From: Rhizosphaericola sp047606825
GTDB lineage: Bacteria > Bacteroidota > Bacteroidia > Chitinophagales > Chitinophagaceae
Length of the DNA stretch: 64,000 nucleotides
Reading direction: 5' to 3'
NCBI GenBank assembly: GCA_047606825.1
Contig: JASGDY010000089.1
Coordinates: 112,027-176,026 of the forward strand
Shown: piece by piece, positions 8,899 through 17,076 of the stretch
Numbering within the stretch: position 1 is the first letter of the stretch
Layout of the letters: the number at the start of each line of letters is the position of its first letter
Notes under the pieces: generated by a model
The model's input: only the letters and a program-made list of their open reading frames with translations
Database searches by the model: none
Told to the model about the DNA's origin: nothing
Position numbers and translations under genes: made by a program

Positions 8899-9639
8899 TT
8901 ACCAAGGAATTTCGCCTATTTCGGGATTGGTTTCTTCGCAAAAGAATTTTCCTGTAACTCCGTCATTGCCGATTAAAGCATACTTTACAATTCTTTTTCC
9001 GGCATCTTCAACACTTCCTGTTCCACGATTACCATTAAAGTCGGTTTGGGTAAAACCCGGACTTACCGCATTGATTTTGAAATTCGTGTCTTTCAATTCA
9101 TACGCCAAATTTACGGCATACATATTCAAAGCCGCTTTGGAAGAATGATAAACCGCCCCTTTGAAATTGTAGTATTTGTAGGTCGGGTCGCTTGCCAAAG
9201 TGATGGAACCTTGACTTGAACTGACCATTACAATTCTCGGCTCGTTTGATTTTTGCAACAAATCAAAAAACGCCTGTGTAACTCTCACTACGCCAAAAAC
9301 ATTTGTGTCATACACTTTTTTGAATTGCTCTTCCACACTTGCACCAAGTGCCGATTGCGGCATACCTCCCGAAATTCCCGAATTGTTTATCAGAACGTCC
9401 AGCACATCTGTTTTTTTGCCGATTTCCAAACGAGCGTTTTTTACAGAATTGTCATCGGTTACATCAATCTGAACGGCTTCTACATTGCTCAATCCTTCGG
9501 ATTTTAGTTGTTCTGCTGCTTTTTGTCCGTTGTCTAAATTTCGGCTTCCGAGATACACATAAAAACCTTTTTGCAACAGTTGTCTTGCAACTTCAAATCC
9601 GATACTCTTATTTGCTCCTGTGATAAATGCTTTTTTCAT
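8899..9639 (-). CDS. Short-chain dehydrogenase/reductase (classical SDR)
   Basis: A 246-residue NAD(P)-dependent oxidoreductase of the classical SDR family. The cofactor loop is TGANKSIG (residues 8-15), followed by NNSG, the catalytic serine in VMVSSSQG, and the YHSSK pair that supplies catalytic Tyr and Lys, then NAVSPGFTQTDF. All catalytic residues are present. The substrate is not predictable; the insertion KYYNFKGAVYHSSK resembles carbonyl-reductase-like SDRs. It is on the minus strand and downstream of the Crp-family regulator on the same strand. Both genes carry an identical 20-bp site upstream, so the regulator probably controls this gene. The region is AT-richer than the sulfatase genes, consistent with transfer as a small module. 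Confidence 0.9.
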   Translation of the reverse strand: MKKAFITGANKSIGFEVARQLLQKGFYVYLGSRNLDNGQKAAEQLKSEGLSNVEAVQIDVTDDNSVKNARLEIGKKTDVLDVLINNSGISGGMPQSALGASVEEQFKKVYDTNVFGVVRVTQAFFDLLQKSNEPRIVMVSSSQGSITLASDPTYKYYNFKGAVYHSSKAALNMYAVNLAYELKDTNFKINAVSPGFTQTDFNGNRGTGSVEDAGKRIVKYALIGNDGVTGKFFCEETNPEIGEIPW

Positions 9640-9695
9640 TTTTTGTTAATATAAAATTTTACATTGCAAAGTTGCTACAACAAAAAACGAAATCG

Positions 9696-9715
9696 TTTAA
9701 CATTTGGTAAAAAGT
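9696..9715 (-). promoter_or_regulatory. Operator-like site upstream of the SDR gene
   Basis: TTTAACATTTGGTAAAAAGT (plus strand) lies 57 bp before the SDR start codon and is identical, base for base, to the site at 10314-10333 in front of the Crp-family gene. Its first 16 bases form an imperfect palindrome (TTTAaCAt / TTTAcCAa half-sites, 6 of 8 matching), the symmetry expected for a dimeric Crp/Fnr regulator. Confidence 0.6.
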
Positions 9716-9719
9716 TATT

Positions 9720-10280
9720 TTAGCGGATGTTTTTTCTAATTCTGCTCAATGATTGTTGCGTCACTCCCAAATAAGAAGCGATGTAAGAAAGCGGAACACG
9801 ATTGGCAAGTGTCGGAAAATTTTCCAAAAATGTCAGATAACGGGTTGTGGCATCTTCCGAAATCAAAGCACTTCTTCTGTTCAGCTTTTCCATCATTCCT
9901 TTCTGGCGTATTTTATTTGTGATGTTTTCCCAATCGACAATGGTATTTAAAAGTTCGTTCCATTCTTTCGGAGAAAAAACAATCAGTTTACAATCTGTAA
10001 CCGCCTGTATGTATTCCGTCATCAGTTCGCCTTTGTAAGGATTTGCGAATAAATGATTTTCGCTCATAAAATATTTTGTGATTTCTTCGCCTTTGTTGTT
10101 GTAATAACAAATACGCAAAACGCCCTCCAAAATAAAAATGACTTCATTAAATATTTTCCCTGCTTCTACCAAGTAACCGTCTTTTTTGAGTTTCAATTCG
10201 GTTGCTCTACTTGTAATCAAGTCTATTTGCTGTTGGTTCAGGTTTCCGAATTGCAATAAATAATTTATCAGTTCTTTCAT
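9720..10280 (-). CDS. Crp/Fnr-family transcriptional regulator
   Basis: A 186-residue regulator. Residues about 20-110 are a cyclic-nucleotide-binding-like beta barrel (KKDGYLVEAGKIFNEVIFILEGVLRICYY, then ISKYFMSENHLFANP-type turns), and the C-terminal 40 residues form the winged helix-turn-helix (VPLSYIASYLGVTQQSLSRIRK). No cysteine cluster for an Fnr-type iron-sulfur cluster is seen, and the effector is unknown. It sits 80 bp upstream of the SDR gene, same strand. Its own start is preceded by a TAnnTTTG promoter box and by the 20-bp operator-like repeat, suggesting autoregulation and control of the SDR gene. Confidence 0.88.
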   Translation of the reverse strand: MKELINYLLQFGNLNQQQIDLITSRATELKLKKDGYLVEAGKIFNEVIFILEGVLRICYYNNKGEEITKYFMSENHLFANPYKGELMTEYIQAVTDCKLIVFSPKEWNELLNTIVDWENITNKIRQKGMMEKLNRRSALISEDATTRYLTFLENFPTLANRVPLSYIASYLGVTQQSLSRIRKNIR

Positions 10281-10285
10281 TGGTG

Positions 10286-10293
10286 CAAAGTTA
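10286..10293 (-). promoter_or_regulatory. -7 box of the Crp-family gene
   Basis: On the minus strand the sequence reads TAACTTTG, matching the Bacteroidota -7 consensus TAnnTTTG, only five bases before the ATG of the Crp-family gene. A clear -33 TTG is not seen; the 20-bp operator-like repeat occupies that position, which would fit an activator or repressor site. The transcript would be leaderless or nearly so. Confidence 0.55.
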
Positions 10294-10313
10294 GCAAACG
10301 GTGTTGGTTATGA

Positions 10314-10333
10314 TTTAACATTTGGTAAAAAGT
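10314..10333 (-). promoter_or_regulatory. Operator-like site upstream of the Crp-family gene
   Basis: Second perfect copy of the 20-bp sequence found at 9696-9715, here 34 bp before the regulator start and overlapping its -33 region. Same orientation as the first copy relative to the gene it precedes. Confidence 0.6.
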
Positions 10334-10408
10334 GTCGGACTGTCTTGTTAACCGTTACTGTCATGTTAGATGTTTGTCCGTCGGATAATTTTTTTCTAAA
10401 GGTCAGTG

Positions 10409-10497
10409 TTGGACTGTCCACCGCAAAAAAGTTGATGAAAGAACTGTCGCCAAAGTTTAGCACAAAGTCTGATGAAAGTTCGTCAAGGACAGTCCAA
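10409..10497. repeat. Inverted repeat, 11-bp arms
   Basis: TTGGACTGTCC at 10409-10419 is the exact reverse complement of GGACAGTCCAA at 10487-10497. A related TCGGACTGTC occurs at 10335. The stretch between the Crp-family gene and the recombinase remnant contains no gene I can support; these may be the remains of a mobile-element end. Confidence 0.4.
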
Positions 10498-10589
10498 CGA
10501 TTACTTTTTCAAGTGTCAGGCTGTGTGGTCGTCTAACACCCAAATATACGCAACTCCCCAAAATCTCCATATAAATTTCGTAAAGCATG

Positions 10590-11190
10590 CCAAAATTAGT
10601 AGTTATTCGGAAAGTTTTGCCGCAGTTGCGTGTAACTTCCACCATTATGAACAGGTAACCGTCAAAAATATCTCTATTTCGTATCAAAAACAATTGGTGG
10701 CGGCAATCAAGTTTTGGTACAATGGCGTGTTGGGACGAAACTTACAGTTGGATTATCTTTATCCCGACCGTGGCGAGTTCAAAATCCCGAAAGTTTTTTC
10801 TCGGGATGATATCTAAAAAATGTTGGAAGCTTACAAAACCTAAAACACAATGCTATTCTGCCTACCATTTATTCTTGCGGGTTACGGTTTTCGGAACTTA
10901 CCAATCTGTACATCCAAAGACATTGGCTCTTTCTTCAATGACCGTTAGGGTTCGGCAAGGCAAAGGAAACAGAGATAGGGTAGTGGTGGTGCTGTCCGAA
11001 AAGCTGCTTGTATTGTTACGGGACTATTTTAGGGAATACAAGCCTAAACTATATCTTTTTGAAGGACAGTCGGGCGGTCAATATTCTGAACGAAGCGTGC
11101 AACAGTTTTTTAAACAGACACTTATCAAAGCCAAAATCAACAAAGAGGGTTCTGTGCGGCGAAACACAAAATCAAAGGCCTACTGGATAC
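10590..11190 (+). pseudogene. Decayed tyrosine recombinase (integrase)
   Basis: Three plus-strand frames together rebuild a phage-type integrase. First frame to the stop at 10816: core-binding segment with AIKFWYNGVLGR and IPKVFSRDD. Second frame at about 10840-10920: NLKHNAILPTIYSCGLRFSE, carrying the first catalytic arginine. Third frame at about 10940-11150: VRVRQGKGNRDRVVVVLSEK and YFREYKPKLYLFEGQSGGQY. The C-terminal HxxRH and tyrosine parts are missing before guaB. At least two frameshifts make it non-functional. It probably marks how the adjacent SDR/Crp module arrived, though that is an inference. Confidence 0.8.
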
Positions 11191-11228
11191 TTTGTAGGCG
11201 GTTGTTGTTATCCCTTTCCCAACTTTTT

Positions 11229-11260
11229 TTGGATGGAATTGTTGGGCTGCCGTATCTTTG
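11229..11260 (+). promoter_or_regulatory. guaB promoter, probably giving a leaderless mRNA
   Basis: TTG at 11229-11231, then 21 bases, then TATCTTTG at 11253-11260, a good match to the Bacteroidota promoter. The -7 box ends three bases before the guaB ATG, so transcription should begin at or next to the start codon. Confidence 0.6.
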
Positions 11261-11263
11261 CAC

Positions 11264-12769
11264 ATGGCAACAAAAAAATCCCTCTCGGAACACAGCAAGT
11301 CTTACGACAGTCGCTTATTTGGCACAGGACTTACATTTGACGATGTATTGTTAATGCCTGGTTACAGCGATGTTTTACCCAAAGAAGTTACAATCAAAAC
11401 CAGTCTCACCAAAGAGATTGCACTTAACCTGCCCATTATCAGTGCGGCAATGGACACCGTTACGGAAGCCAGTCTGGCAATAGCGCTAGCGCGTGAAGGA
11501 GGTCTCGGTATTCTCCACAAAAACATGACTATCGAAGCGCAGGCCGAGCAGGTCAGGAAAGTCAAAAGAAGCGAAAGTGGCCTTATCCTGGACCCTATCA
11601 CACTGCACGAAAGCGCCACCATTGGCGATGCTTTCCGGCTCATTGCTGAGAACAAAATCGGCGGTATTCCCATCGTGGGCAATGACAAAAAACTGGTCGG
11701 CATCCTCACCAACCGCGACTTACGTTTTGAAACCAAAAAAAGCAAGAAGGTTTCCGAAGTGATGACTTCCGAAAATCTCATCACGGCGACGGAAGGTGTG
11801 GACCTCAAAAAGGCCGAGAAGGTATTGCACCAGTACAAAATCGAGAAACTCCCCGTCGTTGACAAGAAAGGCAAACTCGTTGGCCTGATTACCTACCGCG
11901 ATATTCTCCAGCTCAAAAACTACCCCAACAGTATCAAGGACACTTACGGACGACTTCTGGTCGGTGCGGCGTTGGGCATTACGTTTGACATGCTCGACAG
12001 GGCGGATGCCTTGATGCAGGTCGGCGTAGACGTTGTCGGTCTGGACAGTGCGCACGGTCATAGCCTCGGTGTCATCGAATCCTTGAAAAACCTGAAAAAG
12101 AATTTCCCCAAACTGCAAGTCATCGCGGGCAACGTTGCTACTGCCACGGGAGCCAAAGCCTTGGCGGACGCGGGTGCCGATGCCGTGAAAGTCGGTATCG
12201 GACCCGGTTCCATCTGTACGACGCGTATCGTCGCAGGTGCGGGCGTACCGCAGTTGACGGCCATCATCGAATGTGCCAGCGCATTGAAAGGAACAGGTGT
12301 TCCAGTGATTGGCGACGGTGGTATCCGTTATACAGGCGACATGGTAAAAGCCTTGGCTGCCGGGGCTTCCGTCGTGATGATGGGAAGCATTTTTGCGGGT
12401 GTGGAAGAAAGTCCCGGCGAAACGATCATCTACGAAGGACGTAAGTTCAAACAATACCGCGGTATGGGCAGCATCGGTGCGATGTCCATGGCGCACGGCA
12501 GTAAAGACCGTTATTTCCAAGAGGAGTCCGACGTGAAAAAGCTGGTTCCGGAAGGCATTGAAGGCCGTGTTCCCTACAAAGGCTATCTGCACGAGGTCGT
12601 CGCACAGTTTATCGGCGGTTTGCGTTCCGGTATGGGGTATTGCGGCGCCAGAAATGTCGGCGAACTCCAAAAAGCGACTTTTGTACAGATTACCAATGCG
12701 GGCATGCGCGAAAGCCATGCGCACGACATTGAAATCACCAAGGAAGCCCCGAACTATAGTAGGCGGTAG
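11264..12769 (+). CDS. guaB: Inosine-5'-monophosphate dehydrogenase
   Basis: IMP dehydrogenase, 501 residues, makes XMP from IMP with NAD, the committed step of guanine nucleotide synthesis in the cytosol. The start is taken at ATG 11264 (MATKKSL); an upstream in-frame TTG at 11258 lies inside the promoter box. The N-terminal TIM-barrel half has LTFDDVLLMPGYSDVLP, the two CBS domains occupy about residues 95-210 (GGIPIVGNDKKLVGILTNRD, KLPVVDKKGKLVGLITYRD), and the catalytic loop is GPGSICTTR with C318. The flap and monovalent cation segments follow (GVPVIGDGGIRYTGD, MGSIFAG). Length is normal. It is a single-gene unit closed by the hairpin at 12836. Confidence 0.97.
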   Translation: MATKKSLSEHSKSYDSRLFGTGLTFDDVLLMPGYSDVLPKEVTIKTSLTKEIALNLPIISAAMDTVTEASLAIALAREGGLGILHKNMTIEAQAEQVRKVKRSESGLILDPITLHESATIGDAFRLIAENKIGGIPIVGNDKKLVGILTNRDLRFETKKSKKVSEVMTSENLITATEGVDLKKAEKVLHQYKIEKLPVVDKKGKLVGLITYRDILQLKNYPNSIKDTYGRLLVGAALGITFDMLDRADALMQVGVDVVGLDSAHGHSLGVIESLKNLKKNFPKLQVIAGNVATATGAKALADAGADAVKVGIGPGSICTTRIVAGAGVPQLTAIIECASALKGTGVPVIGDGGIRYTGDMVKALAAGASVVMMGSIFAGVEESPGETIIYEGRKFKQYRGMGSIGAMSMAHGSKDRYFQEESDVKKLVPEGIEGRVPYKGYLHEVVAQFIGGLRSGMGYCGARNVGELQKATFVQITNAGMRESHAHDIEITKEAPNYSRR

Positions 12770-12835
12770 GTCGGTTTGATAACTTAAACATTCATGGCTA
12801 CGATTGATCGTCACCGTTGAGAATAATCATTGCAA

Positions 12836-12869
12836 ATAAAAAAGCCGCAACGATAAGTTGCGGCTTTTT
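12836..12869 (+). terminator. Rho-independent terminator after guaB
   Basis: Perfect 11-bp stem AAAGCCGCAAC (12841-12851), loop GATAA, GTTGCGGCTTT (12857-12867) running into a T tract, with an A tract on the other side. It lies about 70 bp after the guaB stop. Confidence 0.9.
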
Positions 12870-13033
12870 GGTGTTGGGCAAAGTCGTGTTGCCTAATTGC
12901 ATATTTATTTACCGGTAGCGTCTTACCTGGGAAACTAGATGCTAAAAATATAAACAGGTGGGTGTATTATTTTATTATTTCCACTTCGTCCACGCCAAAA
13001 ACAAACCAAATTTGCTATTTTCCACATTTGACT

Positions 13034-13105
13034 TAGAAGAGCTGTTTGAGTTATTTATTTTCTTCTCCGCACAGTCTCCAAAACTTAACTTAAACAATCT
13101 CTTAA
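13034..13105 (+). repeat. MITE-like element, short copy A
   Basis: Begins TAGAAGAGCTGTTTGAGTTA and ends TAACTTAAACAATCTCTTA, so the ends are inverted repeats of each other. The start of its interior, TTTATTTTCTTCTCCGCACA, equals that of the element at 59897-60037 over 25 bases, but the central palindrome has been lost. No coding capacity. Confidence 0.65.
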
Positions 13106-13245
13106 GCAACTTCTAAAAAAAAAGTTGGCTATATAAAAATAATTGTTAAATTTGCTGCCAAATTAGTCTACTTTTTTTGTAGGGTATTTATTCGCCAAAC
13201 ACACAATAGAAGTTAAATTAAGTAATAAGTTTTTTTGGCAAAAAA

Positions 13246-13270
13246 GACGGAAACCGTGGGGGTTTCCGTC
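13246..13270. terminator. Hairpin, terminator-like for the minus strand
   Basis: GACGGAAACC (13246-13255), loop of five, GGTTTCCGTC (13261-13270), a perfect 10-bp stem. A run of A precedes it on the plus strand, so the T tract is on the minus strand. No minus-strand gene ends here, so its use is unclear; it could also be a structured leader for transcripts into the small frame at 13340. Confidence 0.5.
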
Positions 13271-13339
13271 TCAAGTCAAGCATACCAACAAATTTCGTGA
13301 ATCAAACAGAATCCATTAACAGCTTAACATCACAAAGTT

Positions 13340-13456
13340 ATGAAAAAAAAGAAGATCGAATCGTTTTTCGACTTGTCGTTTCGATTATCCGTGTACATTG
13401 GTTTATCCAAAAATCAGATTCGCAATGTCGTTGATAGACTACCGTCCTGTTGTTGA
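13340..13456 (+). CDS. Possible 38-residue small protein
   Basis: An ATG followed by a lysine-rich start (MKKKKIESFFDLSFRLSV) runs 38 codons to TGA at 13454-13456. It has no recognisable domain, and nothing beyond an open frame supports it. The rest of the SusC upstream region, 13457-13869, shows no gene: only short frames, and a 14-base direct repeat CGTGTACATTGGTT at about 13388 and 13756. Confidence 0.2.
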   Translation: MKKKKIESFFDLSFRLSVYIGLSKNQIRNVVDRLPSCC

Positions 13457-13869
13457 CTATCTATAATTACATACTTGTTGTTTCCCCGAACTGAGGGAAA
13501 GTATTTTCTATCCAAAGCATCCATCAGGCAAAATCAAAAAGATCTGCCATGCTTCCCCATGTCTGTTTCGGTTTCGGTCATTGTCTATTCCAGCAATTTA
13601 GGGCGTGGATTTATGTAGCGCATTAGGAACAGAAAATAGTAATCTTCTGATGACGAATGGGTAAGGACAGCCATTGTCGATTCCTTCATTTCTTGTCTTT
13701 CTTGTTGCATCTACTGAATGGAGGATTTGACCTCAAAGTTTGGTGAGGTAAGCACGTGTACATTGGTTGCGCGGTGTTGGAGTTGGCAAATACGACGAAC
13801 CATAACGGACACATATTACATCTTTATAGTCTATAATTTTAATAGAGTAATTTCTGCAAAAGTGTTGAA

Positions 13870-16800
13870 ATGATAAAAAAGCAAAAACTGCAATTGAAGC
13901 AAAACCGCAAAGGATTGGTGAAAAAAATAGGGATGGCAGCACTCACTTTAATCGCTTCCGTTTCTCTGCTACAGGCCCAGGTAAACCAGCCTACTGTTAA
14001 CTCCACGTTGAGTGGGGTCGTGAGGGATTCGGCAACCAGAGCACCATTGGAAGGTGTCTCCATTAAGATAGAAGGAGTGACCAACCAGACCGTTTCCGAC
14101 GTGGACGGAAGATTTACCCTGATAACAGGGCAGAAACTTCCTTATCCGATCATCGTTACTATTACAGGATACACGACCGTGCGGCTTGTGGCGGAAGCAT
14201 CGCCCATTGAAATCCTGTTGCCGCCTGCCGACAAAGATTTGGATGAAGTGGTGGTCGCGTATGGAAAACAGAAAAAGGCAAATGTCGTGGGGGCGGTGGT
14301 TTCCGTGCAGCCTACTGACTTGAAAGTCCCTTCCAGCAACCTGACGACAGCCCTTGCCGGAAGAATTGCGGGGATGATTGCATTCCAGCGCAGCGGCGAA
14401 CCGGGCGCAGACAACGCCAACTTTTTTATCCGGGGCGTGACGACTTTCGGTTATAAGGTCGATCCGCTCATTTTGGTGGACAACATGGAAGTGACAACGA
14501 CCGAATTTGCACGTTTGCAGGTCGATGACATTGAAAGTTTTTCCATCATGAAAGACGCCACCGCCACTTCCATATATGGTGCAAGAGGGGCAAACGGTGT
14601 TATCTTGGTAACGACCAAAACCGGCAAGATGGAGCAGGCGCAGCTTTCGTTAAGACTGGAAAACTCGGTGTCCACACCGACCAGGGATATTGAGTTTGCG
14701 GACAACGTGACGTACATGAAATTGCAGAACGAGGCGATCCTTACCCGTAACCCGGTAGGTGTTACGCCATATTCGGACGCAAAGATAGACAAGACCGTGC
14801 CAGGTGCCGACCCTTATCTTTATCCGAATGTCAACTGGCAGAAAACCCTTCTTAAAAACCAGACAACCAACCAAAGAGTAAACCTTAACGTCTCCGGTGG
14901 AGGAAAGGTCGCACGTTATTTTATCTCCGGATCGCTTAACAAGGACAACGGCGTACTGAATGTGCCCAAGGTCAGCAACTTCAACAACAACATCGATTTG
15001 AAGAGTTATTCCTTAAGGTCCAACATCAATATCAACTTGACCAATACGACGGAGCTTGTGGTTCGCCTTAACGGGACATTCGACGACTACAACGGTCCCT
15101 TGCAGGGAGGTACAAAAGTGTACCATGACATCATGCGGTCCAATCCGGTCTTGTTTGCCCCTTATTACCCGCCGGATTCGCTGACCAGCTGGGTGCAGCA
15201 TATATTGTTCGGAAACTACGGAGAGGGCAATTACCTAAATCCTTACGCTGATTTGGTCAAGGGTTACAAACAATATTCCAAGTCCAATATGTACGCGCAG
15301 TTGGAATTGAAGCAGGACCTGTCTTTTTTCTTGAAAGGGCTTGTGTTCAATGGTCTGTTTAATACGACCAGATATTCCTATTTCGATGTCCAACGCAATT
15401 ATACGCCGTACTACTATCAGTTGGAAGGGCTGGACAATAGTGGACATAGGGTGCTGACACTGTTGAACGAGGCCTCGGGGACAGAGTACCTTAATTATTC
15501 CGAAGGAACCAAATCGGTACAATCCGTTACGTATGGACAGGCATCTTTAAACTATGACCACACGTTCAAAGCCGAGCATAAGCTGAATGCACTTTTGGTG
15601 GGCACGATACGGAACCAGTTGTTGGGCAATTCCGGCAGTCTTCAACTGTCCCTTCCTTACAGAAACCTTAGCCTTTCGGGCAGGACGACGTATTCCTACG
15701 CATCAAAATATTTTTTCGAGTTCAATTTTGGCTATAATGGTTCGGAGCGTTTTGCCAGTAACAACCGATGGGGATTTTTCCCGTCAGTCGGGGGCGCCTG
15801 GATTGTTTCCAACGAAAATTTCTGGGATGGGATAAGGCCTGTCGTCAGCAACTTTAAGGTCAGGTTTACCTATGGTCTGGTAGGCAACGATGCCATCGGG
15901 GACAGCAGTACGCGCTTTTTTTACCTGTCAAGCGTCAATATGGACAATTCAGACCGTTCTGCAACGTTTGGCACCGATGCCAGCTATACCAAGAACGGCA
16001 TATCCATAACGCGGTACGCCAACAACAACATTACCTGGGAAAAGGCATATAAGACCAATATAGGCTTCGACCTAGAGCTCTTCCATAACCTGACACTGGT
16101 AGCGGATATCTACAAGGAGAAAAGAACGCAGATTTATATGCAACGGGCAGACATTCCGGCTACGGTAGGTCTGCAATCCGCTGCCTATGCCAATCTAGGA
16201 GAAGCGGAGGGGAGAGGCGTTGACTTGTCCTTGGACTACAAGACAAGTTTCCCTTCCGGGGTATGGATACAAGGTAGGGGCACATTTACCTATGCGCATA
16301 GCCAATATTTGAAATACGAAGAAGCTACGCATCCAAACGAACCCTGGCTGTCCCGTATAGGGCAATCCATTAACCAGAGCTGGGGACTGGTGGCGGAGCG
16401 CCTGTTTGTGGATGACGCGGAGGTGGCAAATTCCCCAACCCAAAATTATGGAACCGCGATGGGTGGGGACATCAAGTATAAGGACGTGAACGGCGACGGA
16501 GCGATTACCGATCTGGACAAAGTGCCGCTGGGCAAGCCCACCGTGCCTGAGATCAACTATGGGTTCGGGTTTTCATTGGGATACAAAAATTTTGACATAT
16601 CCGCTTTTTTCCAAGGCCTGGCGCGGGAATCCTTTTGGATAAACCCCAGCACCACCGCACCTTTCGTTGACTATACCTATGACGGGGAAACGTTTGCTAA
16701 CAGCAGTGTCATACTTCAAAACCAGTTGCTGAAGGCCTACGCCGACAGCCACTGGTCCGAAGACAACCAGAATATTTATGCGCTGTGGCCCCGTCTCAGC

Positions 16801-17064
16801 AACGCACACGTGACCAACAACGAAGAAACCAATTCCTGGTTTATGCGCGATGGATCGTTTTTGAGGTTAAAGCAGGCGGAGATAGGCTACACCTTCCAAA
16901 AAATTAAAGTCGGCAGCAGAAATGCGAAGCTGCGCGTTTACGCCAATGGCACCAACTTGTTTTTGTTGAGCAGGTTCAAGCTTTGGGACGTGGAAATGGC
17001 TGGAAACGGTCTAGGCTATCCTACACAGCGGGTTTTTAACATAGGTTTTTTGGCTAATTTATAA
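13870..17064 (+). CDS. susC: SusC-like TonB-dependent outer-membrane transporter
   Basis: A 1064-residue SusC-family transporter, importing oligosaccharides across the outer membrane with TonB energy. After a signal peptide (to LLQAQ, about residue 37) comes a carboxypeptidase-regulatory-like domain (SGVVRDSATRAPLEGVSI), a TonB-box-like segment (LDEVVVAYG), then the plug (FIRGVTTFGYKVDPLILVDN, SIYGARGANGVILVTTK) and the 22-strand barrel to the terminal GFLAN(L). It is followed after 12 bp by SusD, so the pair forms the usual bin-and-lid complex. No hybrid two-component system or ECF sigma factor is next to it. The downstream sulfatases imply that the ligand is a sulfated glycan. Confidence 0.96.
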   Translation: MIKKQKLQLKQNRKGLVKKIGMAALTLIASVSLLQAQVNQPTVNSTLSGVVRDSATRAPLEGVSIKIEGVTNQTVSDVDGRFTLITGQKLPYPIIVTITGYTTVRLVAEASPIEILLPPADKDLDEVVVAYGKQKKANVVGAVVSVQPTDLKVPSSNLTTALAGRIAGMIAFQRSGEPGADNANFFIRGVTTFGYKVDPLILVDNMEVTTTEFARLQVDDIESFSIMKDATATSIYGARGANGVILVTTKTGKMEQAQLSLRLENSVSTPTRDIEFADNVTYMKLQNEAILTRNPVGVTPYSDAKIDKTVPGADPYLYPNVNWQKTLLKNQTTNQRVNLNVSGGGKVARYFISGSLNKDNGVLNVPKVSNFNNNIDLKSYSLRSNININLTNTTELVVRLNGTFDDYNGPLQGGTKVYHDIMRSNPVLFAPYYPPDSLTSWVQHILFGNYGEGNYLNPYADLVKGYKQYSKSNMYAQLELKQDLSFFLKGLVFNGLFNTTRYSYFDVQRNYTPYYYQLEGLDNSGHRVLTLLNEASGTEYLNYSEGTKSVQSVTYGQASLNYDHTFKAEHKLNALLVGTIRNQLLGNSGSLQLSLPYRNLSLSGRTTYSYASKYFFEFNFGYNGSERFASNNRWGFFPSVGGAWIVSNENFWDGIRPVVSNFKVRFTYGLVGNDAIGDSSTRFFYLSSVNMDNSDRSATFGTDASYTKNGISITRYANNNITWEKAYKTNIGFDLELFHNLTLVADIYKEKRTQIYMQRADIPATVGLQSAAYANLGEAEGRGVDLSLDYKTSFPSGVWIQGRGTFTYAHSQYLKYEEATHPNEPWLSRIGQSINQSWGLVAERLFVDDAEVANSPTQNYGTAMGGDIKYKDVNGDGAITDLDKVPLGKPTVPEINYGFGFSLGYKNFDISAFFQGLARESFWINPSTTAPFVDYTYDGETFANSSVILQNQLLKAYADSHWSEDNQNIYALWPRLSNAHVTNNEETNSWFMRDGSFLRLKQAEIGYTFQKIKVGSRNAKLRVYANGTNLFLLSRFKLWDVEMAGNGLGYPTQRVFNIGFLANL

Positions 17065-17076
17065 AATCGCAAGAAG

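Noticed and set aside
11258..11263. TTG start for guaB
   Set aside because: The TTG is part of the TATCTTTG promoter box; the ATG at 11264 gives the usual N-terminus.
13388..13769. 14-base direct repeat CGTGTACATTGGTT upstream of SusC
   Set aside because: Two copies only, with no flanking structure; may be chance and was not listed separately.
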